DNA of 64,000 bases from an uncultured Aquimarina sp. (GTDB lineage Bacteria > Bacteroidota > Bacteroidia > Flavobacteriales > Flavobacteriaceae): assembly GCA_947495425.1 (NCBI GenBank), contig CANLYR010000012.1, forward strand, positions 1 to 64,000, written 5' to 3'. Position 1 is the stretch's first letter; each line of letters opens with the position of its first letter. Positions 53,901 through 61,543 of the stretch are shown here, piece by piece. The notes beneath the pieces were generated by a model, which made no database searches, was not told the origin of the DNA, and saw only the letters and a list, made by a program, of their open reading frames with translations. The position numbers and the translations under genes are program-made.

Positions 53901-55060
53901 GTACCTATCCATATCTTTTCAGAATCTTTATAAATAGACTGAATATTACAATCTTTTTGTACGCGAGCATTTTTAATATCTTTGTAGGCATTTTTAAATC
54001 CTTTTTTAGGTATCATTTGTATAATTCCACCTCCGTATGCCATAGATAACCAGATAATATTGTTCTTATCGATATGAATATCAAGTACGGTATCGTAGTT
54101 AATATTATCTTTTCTGGTGTCGTTTTTTTGGATATCAAGTTTAGTGAAGTTTTTTAAATCATGATCACTAATATATAAACCATTGCTCCATGTTCCTATC
54201 AAAAGTTTTCCCTCTTGATCCATTGCAAGATACCTTGCAAAACTTGTTTCTGTACCAGTTTTTAAATTTTCGATTCTTTGATTATCATGATTGAAGCTAT
54301 AAATATTAGTACTAGAATTTATTGCTGTACCAATCCATATTTTGTTTCTCTGCGGATCGTTTATTAAGTCTGTTATCTCTGTATTAAGAGGAAACTCTGT
54401 GATCTTTTGATCGATAGGATTATATTTAGTTAAAATATTATAATTACCAAACCACATGTTTCCGTAAGTATCTTTTAAAATAGTATATACAAGGCAGGTG
54501 GTTGTAAAATGACGAATGAGCGTGTTTGTTTTTGGATTAATAACAAATATGCCATCCCCCCAGGTTCCTATCCATATGTTTTTTTGATTATCTTCTGCAA
54601 TACTAAGTATGCGCTGATCACTTTTATTAAGGGGGTCTATCAGATACGTGTAGTTTTTAATACTATTTTTTTCTATACTTAATACAGAAACGCCACCGCC
54701 TCTAGTACCAATCCATAGTTTGTTATCATGATCCAAAAACAAAGTCTCAATGTTTTCATTTTTTAATTCAGCATATTTCTTGCCTAATCGGATATAGTCA
54801 AATTCTGAACCATTGTATTTGGTAATTCCATTCTCTGTGGCAATCCATTTCATGTTTTGATGATCGCTAATCGTTTTTGTTGAGTAGTTAGCTGATAGTC
54901 CTTCTTTTATTCCGTAATGCTTTGTTGTGTATTCTATTTGATTATTTTGAGAATATACAGGTGAAATAGCGATCAAAAAAATAAAGGTAGTGCATGTATC
55001 AAGATACTTTTTTAGAAAAGTGACTGTACTTAATGATGAATTAATAATTTGAAAGTGCAT
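50987..55060 (-). CDS. hybrid two-component system regulator (HTCS)
   Basis: A 1357-residue protein. After a signal region (about 1-38) come two regulator propellers built of Reg_prop repeats (about 45-660, WIGTRGGG and similar WxGT motifs), a Y_Y_Y domain (about 715-785), a membrane helix (791-811), HisKA with H850 in NISHEFRTPL, HATPase with N967 and DTGIGI (995-1000), a receiver (1102-1217, D1150, K1202) and an AraC-type DNA-binding domain (about 1253-1350, with SSLYRKIKSLTG). Proteins of this type bind an oligosaccharide in the periplasm and switch on the neighbouring utilisation genes. It is divergent from the main chitinase gene. All catalytic residues are present. Confidence 0.93.
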   Translation of the reverse strand: MHFQIINSSLSTVTFLKKYLDTCTTFIFLIAISPVYSQNNQIEYTTKHYGIKEGLSANYSTKTISDHQNMKWIATENGITKYNGSEFDYIRLGKKYAELKNENIETLFLDHDNKLWIGTRGGGVSVLSIEKNSIKNYTYLIDPLNKSDQRILSIAEDNQKNIWIGTWGDGIFVINPKTNTLIRHFTTTCLVYTILKDTYGNMWFGNYNILTKYNPIDQKITEFPLNTEITDLINDPQRNKIWIGTAINSSTNIYSFNHDNQRIENLKTGTETSFARYLAMDQEGKLLIGTWSNGLYISDHDLKNFTKLDIQKNDTRKDNINYDTVLDIHIDKNNIIWLSMAYGGGIIQMIPKKGFKNAYKDIKNARVQKDCNIQSIYKDSEKIWIGTLENGVFVGDNFSTLESITTKDHKKAMYRYKNILFIGYEEGFVMYDAHSRSEIFRYTKIERVTSFLIDHKERLWIGTEHDGIAMVPLKNHKESHKYKYFHDGGVGNFKLNNTDRITDIKSDSTGNIWVGTQNGFHVFDENSQSFLHNTTLIHDKLPSTIVNSIYSSNDLLWIGTANGLLKLKFENNELTLLRKYTKENGLNSNFISAITNDDHDNLWLSTTTEIVKFVLNKELFINYGASHGIETSSFNQKAVFNDHNNQIYFGGIDNITYFNPKEIRDTKVIPEIVISKAIIDNQHITPGFILNGRVVLDKNINATDEITLTHNEKSILINYGLNDYLGELNVKYKYKLEGFQEDWVNQKNRNQINFTGLPSGNYRLKIIGSRNNQEWSPAKVLTIRIEAAPWLSAWAFVLYAIAFLSFVFFLIQVKFKQAKLQNSVKIANIEKEKENELTEAKLNLFTNISHEFRTPLTLIISPLTEIIEYQNLDTSVKDKLKIMKSNAYRLLNIVNQLLVFRKADRDVLTLHVAEGDFIAFAYTTFSYFNELAASKEIEYIFESNQDTISFLFDRSNIEIVLNNLLSNAFKNTKPGDQITLKISTEGNQCNIIVKDTGIGIPADKLDKVFNRFYQINTTENAELIGSGIGLAFSKKIIELHQGTIEVSSAVNKGTEFTVTLDMEYDYAISSANITKDENEQILNFFDKKAVTAITKDASIKPTLLLVEDNEEIRNYLKNLLSSKYIILEAQNGLIGLQIATEEIPDMIISDIMMPKKDGIALCKDIKSQMTTSHIPFIFLTAKSYMISEVEGLQTGADDYITKPFNPLVIQAKITSILKNRKKIRSYLQNKIRFEPNTEQMEIDTIESQFIDRAEQLVEENLQNPEFGIPMMTQELMMSQSSLYRKIKSLTGLSLTAFIRSIRLKNAAKMMLNTDAKLNQVAYEVGFNDYKYFKKSFEKHFSCLPSEYKKREKQNLSS

Positions 55061-55599
55061 AATATTCTATTAATTCGTTACCTTGAAATGATTACTTTTA
55101 GTTCTTTTCATTTTTAATACCTCATAGAGGGTTTAATTCTCCCGGGGCTTGCCCCGATAACAAAAAATGTTTCAGAAGCATACCTTGTGAGCTTGCTCCG
55201 AGGTTGTTGATTATATAGGACTTCAGCTTTATATCTTACAAAAGCCACAAACATGTTATTGGGTAACGTAATAACACGCTCTTTACTATAAAAATGATGT
55301 CTAAAACTTAAATGTTTTTATTTGACGGGTTAAAATAATAATTCAAATGCAGAAGAACACATTTTTTTAGATAGATAACTTATTATTCCATATCAATCAC
55401 AATAAAATTACAGTTCTCCCTTCATTGTACTTTACAATCTAAACAGCGACGTTTTTGAGTCATTCAGCTAATTAGTTTTCTAAGATTAACACTTCTTTAT
55501 ACTTTTCATAAACAAAGAAGATGTGTGAAAATGTCTTTTTTCAGCATAAATTATTTTATAGAATGTAACAAGAACTATTAAAACTTAACACAAACGATT
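55061..55599. promoter_or_regulatory. 539-nt divergent region between HTCS and main chitinase genes
   Basis: No gene is visible. It contains a two-hairpin repeat (55141-55203), tactttacaa at 55428-55437 and tttttgagtcatt at 55452-55464. The last two also lie upstream of the nagB fusion gene. The distance from the 13-nt string to the chitinase start is 136 nt, against 105 nt at nagB. The remaining sequence is AT-rich and unremarkable. Confidence 0.5.
55141..55203. repeat. two-hairpin intergenic repeat, copy B
   Basis: Unit 1 cccggggcttgccccg (55141-55156), whose inner cgggg-cttg-ccccg part is a perfect hairpin, and unit 2 at 55183-55203, 42 nt further on. Unit 2 matches its counterpart in copy A (24668-24688) at 16 of 21 bases. 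Both copies lie in gaps upstream of exported-protein genes. Confidence 0.6.
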
Positions 55600-58500
55600 A
55601 TGAAAAACCCAAAATGTACACTCAAAGAGTGGTGGTACAACTGGAAATTGATTCCCGTATCGCTCCTCTTTTTATTTTTTGCAAGTATTACAAGTACTAC
55701 ATATGCACAAGTAAATACTGGTGGTAGTGCTACCACCTCGAACCACAACAAGCAAGTTATTGGTTATATTACCAATTGGGACGCTTGGAAAGCTGCTAGC
55801 GCTGGAGTTCCTTCTGCGGGAGCATTAACTCAATTGAATATAGATTATTCAAAATATACCATTTTAAATTATTCGTTTTTTGGTGTGGCCAATGACGGAT
55901 CTTTACATAGTGGAGATTTGAGAAATAAAAATATTCACCAACCAAGTGCAGTACAACAGCCTGCAGATTTGTTATATGGTGATCCTTACAGTAGCTGGGA
56001 TTTCCATATTCTTTTTGGAGAAATAGAACCTGTACAATGGATCTCTGAAGCTGTAAAAGTAAGAGCAGAAGCTTTAGGATATCAGGTGACTGTTGGTGGT
56101 AATAGCTGGACACATCCAGAATGGGGGCTAAGTGGTAATTTACCTTTGCCGCTTCCTAAAGAAGGTAGTGGCGCAAAAGGGTTATTAGAACTGGCTCAGG
56201 CTCAAGGAGTGAAAGTAATGGCCTCTCTTGGTGGATGGAGTATGTGTAAACACTTTCCTGAAATGGCAGCTGATGCTACTAAAAGAGCTCGTTTTATAGC
56301 AGATTGTAAAAAGCTCATAAACATGGGCTTTGATGGTATAGACTTAGACTGGGAGTATCCAGGACCATTTGCTGGTATGAATTTCACAGGAACTGATGCG
56401 GATTATGTCAATTTTGAAAATCTTGTTCAGGAAATAAGAGATGCTATAGGCCCCGATAAATTAATTACGGCTGCCATGGCTGCAGATTACAAGAAACTAG
56501 AAGGTTTCAACTGGTCAAAACTAAGTAATACAATGGATTACTTTAATATGATGACCTATGATTTTAATGGGGGATGGTCTAATATTGCTGGACATAATGC
56601 GCCTGTTTATCCTTATGATGGAGCAGAAGCACCTGATTTTAACTGGCAAACCTTATTAAACAAGATGAAAGGTATGGGAGTGCCTTCTAATAAAATCAAT
56701 TTTGGAGTTCCTTTCTATGGTAGAGGTGTGGTTACTGATGGAGCGGCAGATCTAAATGCGCCAACAGTAAAGAGAAATGTAACCATACAACCCGATGGCC
56801 CAGTCAGTACAGCAGCCGATTACACCAATTGGCCACAAGAGGTATATGATGGTACACCAAACTACTTTTTTATCAAACAAAAAACTGGAGCTGGTAGTGG
56901 ATGGACTCGCAAATGGGATGATCAGGCAAAAGTACCTTACATGGTAAAAGATAACTTTTTTTTAAGTTATGATAATGAAGAGTCGATTGCTATCAAAGCA
57001 CAATTTATAAATGAGAACAACCTTGCAGGAACTATTGTGTGGACCGTATTTGGTGATCTTGAGTTTAGTGGATCACCACAATCTTTTGGTACAAAACTAA
57101 AAAGATGGTCCAATGTAAAGTCTCCCCTGATCAATAAAATGAATGAAGTATTTGCATCAGGAGGTACAGGAAATCCACCTCCTACAGTTTCAATTACTTC
57201 TCCTGCTCAGGATAGTACTTTTGAGGCAGGGAGTACGATTAATATTACTGCCGATGCAACTGATAATGGTAGCATTGCCCGTGTTGAATTTTACAATGGT
57301 TCTACGTTACTAGGTGAGGATGCAAGTGCACCATATACCTATGAATGGATAAATGTTGCAGCAGGAAGTTACGCTATCATTGCAAAAGCATATGATAATG
57401 AAGGAACTACAGCAACATCCTCTGTATCGATAACTGTAAATGGTATAGGAGGAAACGAATTACCAGTAGTGTCGATTACATCACCTCAAAATGATGCAAC
57501 TTTTACTGCAGGGAGTACGATAAATATTACTACAGATGCATCAGACACAGATGGAACTATAACTCGTGTTGAGTTTTACAATGGGGATGTTATGCTAGGT
57601 GAAGATATGACTGCCCCTTATAGTTATGATTGGGTAAATGTTTCTGAAGGAAGTTATACCATAACCACAAAAGCATTTGATAATGATAATGGGGAAGGGT
57701 CTTCATCGGTTTCGATCACTGTAAATGGAGATGGAACAGGATCTTGTACAGCACCTGCCTACGTTCCCGGACAAGTATACACAGGAGGTGATACGGTTTC
57801 TTATCAAGGAAACGAGTATAAAGCAAAATGGTGGACCCAAAATAATGATCCAGTTACAAACAGAGAAAATGTATGGCAATTAGTGGGACCTTGTGAAGGG
57901 TCAGGAAACCCAACAGGTGGTTCACCTCAGGTTTCAGTTTCTTCCCCAACTAGTGGACAATCTATTATTGCCGGAAATATTATAGCTATTAATGCTACTG
58001 CTTCAGACACAGATGGTACTATTTCTAAAGTAGAATTTTATGTTGATGGTACTAGTATAGGACAGGATACTTCTGCTCCATATACAATAAACTGGACTTC
58101 AACTCTAGGGAACCATACTATAACTGCAATAGCTACAGATAATAGTAACAAATCTACAACATCAGCAGAGATCAATATTAATGTTACTTCAGATGGCGGC
58201 GGTGGTTGTGATGGTGCTGGTTTTAAAGTAGTAGGGTATACACCATCATGGGGCAGTATAGATAATATACAATATGATAAATTGACCCATATTAATTATG
58301 CATTTGCTATCCCGAGAGCTGATGGTAGTCTAGAACCACTTGCTAATGCTAGTAAACTACAACAAATAGTTTCTTTAGGACATCAACAAGGAGTTAAAGT
58401 ATTAATTGCTGTTGGTGGATGGGAACTTGGTGACGGTGGTGGCGTTGATAGACGTTTTTCACAATTGGCAGCTAACCCTTCAACTAGAACAGCTTTTGTA

Positions 58501-61434
58501 AATAATTTGGTGAGTTTTGTAAATCAGTATGATCTTGATGGTGTTGATATGGATTGGGAATATCCTCGCGAGGGTAACGAACCCCAACATTTTGAATTAC
58601 TAATGGAAGAACTAGGTAGAGCAATGCGCCAAAGAGGTAAGTTACTTACCGCTGCTGTTGTTGTATCAGGATGGAATGCTGATGGTGTATTAAGCGGAGT
58701 GTTTGATGATATAGATTTCTTAAACATTATGGCGTATGATGGTAATAATCATGGATCTATGGCTCAGGCAACTGGTGGGTTGGATTATTGGTTAGGCAGA
58801 GGGTTGCCAAAAGAGAAAGCAATATTAGGAGTGCCTTTTTATTGCAGACCACAACCAGAGAGCTATGCAAATTTACTGGCTATGGGAGCAAGTCCTAACA
58901 GTGATTCTTTTCAAGGTAGAAACTATAACGGAATCCCTACAATGAAAAGAAAAACTGAATTAGCACAACAACGAGCAGGTGGTATCATGATCTGGGAATT
59001 ATCTCACGATACTAGTGATCAATCTACTTCTTTGCTTACTGCGATCAATCAGGTTGCAGGTAACCCTTGTGGTCCTGATAATGTAGCACCTACAGTTAGT
59101 CTTACATCTCCTACTAGTGATGCAACATTTACTGCAGGAACTGATGTTGTTATTAGTGCAAGTGCATCAGATGCAGATGGTAGTGTGTCCAAAGTTGCTT
59201 TTTATGTTGATGGAAATATGATAAGTGAAGATACTTCGTCTCCGTACACTGCAAACTGGACAGCTACTTCAGGAAATCATTTGATAACTGCACGTGCAAC
59301 AGACAATGATAATGCAGTAGCAACTTCGTCTACAGTATCAATTACGGTATCTGCAACCGGTAATGAACTACCCAATGTAAATCTTACAAATCCATCAAAT
59401 GGTGATACATTTACTGTTGGTCAAAATGTGTCTGTCGCTGCAACTGCAAATGATACAGATGGTACAATAAGTAAAGTAACTTTCTATGTTGATGGAAATA
59501 TGCTAAGTGAAGATACTTCATCACCATATACAGCAAACTGGACAGCGACTAGCGGAGCTCATAGCCTGACAGCAATGGCAACAGATAATGATAATGCAAG
59601 TAATACTTCTGCAGTTGTTAATATAACAGTAAGCTCAGATACCGGAGGCGATTGCGATGCTGCGCAATATGTTGATGGATCAGCCTATAACACAGGAGAT
59701 ACAGTACAGAATCTAGGTAAAAAGTATGAGTGTTTAGTCGGTGGATGGTGTACAGTAGGAGGGCCTTATGCTCCAGGTGATGGCTGGGCGTGGAATAGTG
59801 CCTGGAAAGAATTAGGAGACTGCGGAGGAGGAAATCCTCCTGATGGAAATCAATCTCCAACAGTTTCAATCACTTCTCCGGGTAATGGACAATCTTTTAC
59901 AGTAGGTAGTACGATAAGCATTAGTGCTTCAGTATCTGATAGCGATGGTACAATTTCTAAAGTAGAATTCTTCAGAAATACTACTAAAATAGGTGAAGAT
60001 ACATCAAGCCCATACAGTTTTACATGGAGCAATGCTCAATCAGGTAATTATTCACTTACAGCAAAAGCTACAGATAATGATAATGCAACAACAACGTCTA
60101 ATGCAGTTGCAATTTCGGTTGGATCTGTAAACCCACCTAATCCAGGAGGAGATTTGCCAAAAAGACTGTTAGTAGGATACTGGCACAATTTTATCAATCC
60201 AGCTGGTCCGATGAAACTTAGTGAGGTTTCGGATAAATGGGATGTTATTAATATTGCTTTTGCAGTACCTACAGTTCCTGTTGGTTCTACAATGACTTTT
60301 ACACCAGATCCAGCAATTTATTCTAGTGTACAAGAATTTAAGAATGATGTTGCCCGTTTACAAAGCCAAGGAAAAAAAGTATTAATTTCTATGGGAGGAG
60401 AAACAGGTGTAGTAGGTATAAACACACCGGCAGATGCTCAGGCATTTAGTACTTCGATGATTAGTATTATCAGAGAATACGGTTTTGACGGTATGGATAT
60501 CGATTTTGAAGGGCAGTCTATTTCTCTTGCAGGAGGTGATACTGATTTTAAAAACCCTACATCGCCTAAGATTGTAAATCTAATTAATGCTACTAGAACG
60601 ATCTTATCGCAATTTGGTTCTGATTTTATACTTTCTATGGCACCAGAAACTTTATTTGTGCAAGGAGGTTTCAGTTCTTACGGAGGTCCAGCAGGAGCTT
60701 ATCTTCCTATAATTTACGCATTTCGTAATGATATGGATTACATTCATGTACAGCATTATAACACAGGATGTATGTTAGGGTTAGATGGATTATGTTATAG
60801 CTCTGCAAATGCTGATTTTCATGTAGCCATGGCAGATATGCTTTTACAAGGATTCCCGGTAGCTGGAGGTCAGCAGTTCCCAGCATTAAGACCAGATCAG
60901 GTTGCCATTGGATTACCGGCCACAGGATCTGCTGCAGGAAGCGGCTATACAACTCCATCAGAAGTACATAAAGCCTTAGATTATATTATTAAGGGACAAT
61001 CTTTTGGAGGGCGATATACACTTAGAAATCCTTCTGGTTACCAAGATTTTAGAGGATTAATGACTTGGTCTATCAATTGGGATAAAGCAAGTAGTTTTGG
61101 ATTTTCTAATCCGCACAGAGCGTATCTAGATGGGTTAGGTAGCAGAGTTTCATTAGTTCAAAATAAAAGTGTAATTGATGCTATAATATCACCTAATCCT
61201 GTAACAGGTGATGTCATCAATTTAAATATTAAAAGTGATGTACTACATTCAGATTTTGATTTTCAGATATTTAATGCTACGGGTATTCAGGTATTACATT
61301 CTCAAAATACGAAAATTCAGAAAGGTAATAATCTAAAAACTTTTGATGTTAGTAAATTAGAAAACGGATTATATTTCTATACAATTTCTACTTCAAAAGG
61401 TAAAACTACAGGTAAGCTTCTTAAAAATCAATAA
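55600..61434 (+). CDS. secreted multidomain chitinase with three GH18 domains and T9SS sorting domain
   Basis: A 1944-residue secreted protein (signal about 1-36). Domain order: GH18-1 (about 50-510; DGIDLDWE, E252), two Ig-like modules (about 526-613, 621-710), a CBM5/12 (about 716-765; KAKWWTQNN), an Ig-like module (775-864), GH18-2 (about 874-1155; DGVDMDWE, E987), two Ig-like modules (1163-1250, 1256-1345), a Cys-rich CBM5/12-like module (1352-1407), an Ig-like module (1418-1507), GH18-3 (about 1520-1848; DGMDIDFE, E1637) and a type IX secretion C-terminal domain (about 1860-1944; ENGLYFYTIS). All three DxxDxDxE motifs are intact. It should be secreted free or to the surface through the T9SS and be the main chitin-degrading enzyme. 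Confidence 0.93.
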   Translation: MKNPKCTLKEWWYNWKLIPVSLLFLFFASITSTTYAQVNTGGSATTSNHNKQVIGYITNWDAWKAASAGVPSAGALTQLNIDYSKYTILNYSFFGVANDGSLHSGDLRNKNIHQPSAVQQPADLLYGDPYSSWDFHILFGEIEPVQWISEAVKVRAEALGYQVTVGGNSWTHPEWGLSGNLPLPLPKEGSGAKGLLELAQAQGVKVMASLGGWSMCKHFPEMAADATKRARFIADCKKLINMGFDGIDLDWEYPGPFAGMNFTGTDADYVNFENLVQEIRDAIGPDKLITAAMAADYKKLEGFNWSKLSNTMDYFNMMTYDFNGGWSNIAGHNAPVYPYDGAEAPDFNWQTLLNKMKGMGVPSNKINFGVPFYGRGVVTDGAADLNAPTVKRNVTIQPDGPVSTAADYTNWPQEVYDGTPNYFFIKQKTGAGSGWTRKWDDQAKVPYMVKDNFFLSYDNEESIAIKAQFINENNLAGTIVWTVFGDLEFSGSPQSFGTKLKRWSNVKSPLINKMNEVFASGGTGNPPPTVSITSPAQDSTFEAGSTINITADATDNGSIARVEFYNGSTLLGEDASAPYTYEWINVAAGSYAIIAKAYDNEGTTATSSVSITVNGIGGNELPVVSITSPQNDATFTAGSTINITTDASDTDGTITRVEFYNGDVMLGEDMTAPYSYDWVNVSEGSYTITTKAFDNDNGEGSSSVSITVNGDGTGSCTAPAYVPGQVYTGGDTVSYQGNEYKAKWWTQNNDPVTNRENVWQLVGPCEGSGNPTGGSPQVSVSSPTSGQSIIAGNIIAINATASDTDGTISKVEFYVDGTSIGQDTSAPYTINWTSTLGNHTITAIATDNSNKSTTSAEININVTSDGGGGCDGAGFKVVGYTPSWGSIDNIQYDKLTHINYAFAIPRADGSLEPLANASKLQQIVSLGHQQGVKVLIAVGGWELGDGGGVDRRFSQLAANPSTRTAFVNNLVSFVNQYDLDGVDMDWEYPREGNEPQHFELLMEELGRAMRQRGKLLTAAVVVSGWNADGVLSGVFDDIDFLNIMAYDGNNHGSMAQATGGLDYWLGRGLPKEKAILGVPFYCRPQPESYANLLAMGASPNSDSFQGRNYNGIPTMKRKTELAQQRAGGIMIWELSHDTSDQSTSLLTAINQVAGNPCGPDNVAPTVSLTSPTSDATFTAGTDVVISASASDADGSVSKVAFYVDGNMISEDTSSPYTANWTATSGNHLITARATDNDNAVATSSTVSITVSATGNELPNVNLTNPSNGDTFTVGQNVSVAATANDTDGTISKVTFYVDGNMLSEDTSSPYTANWTATSGAHSLTAMATDNDNASNTSAVVNITVSSDTGGDCDAAQYVDGSAYNTGDTVQNLGKKYECLVGGWCTVGGPYAPGDGWAWNSAWKELGDCGGGNPPDGNQSPTVSITSPGNGQSFTVGSTISISASVSDSDGTISKVEFFRNTTKIGEDTSSPYSFTWSNAQSGNYSLTAKATDNDNATTTSNAVAISVGSVNPPNPGGDLPKRLLVGYWHNFINPAGPMKLSEVSDKWDVINIAFAVPTVPVGSTMTFTPDPAIYSSVQEFKNDVARLQSQGKKVLISMGGETGVVGINTPADAQAFSTSMISIIREYGFDGMDIDFEGQSISLAGGDTDFKNPTSPKIVNLINATRTILSQFGSDFILSMAPETLFVQGGFSSYGGPAGAYLPIIYAFRNDMDYIHVQHYNTGCMLGLDGLCYSSANADFHVAMADMLLQGFPVAGGQQFPALRPDQVAIGLPATGSAAGSGYTTPSEVHKALDYIIKGQSFGGRYTLRNPSGYQDFRGLMTWSINWDKASSFGFSNPHRAYLDGLGSRVSLVQNKSVIDAIISPNPVTGDVINLNIKSDVLHSDFDFQIFNATGIQVLHSQNTKIQKGNNLKTFDVSKLENGLYFYTISTSKGKTTGKLLKNQ

Positions 61435-61447
61435 GCCTATTTATTAG

Positions 61448-61484
61448 CCATCCGGTGATCTCTTAAACATGAGTCATCGGATGG
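61448..61484 (+). terminator. terminator after main chitinase gene
   Basis: Stem ccatccggtga / tcatcggatgg (10 Watson-Crick pairs and one G-U) with a 15-nt loop and a T-rich tail (tttattaata), 13 nt after the stop codon. The GH8 gene that follows has 59 nt between this hairpin and its ATG, room for a separate promoter. Confidence 0.75.
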
Positions 61485-61543
61485 TTTATTAATATCAAAG
61501 CTCTTTTCTTTACTACATGTCAATTCATCTTAAACCCTAAGTA

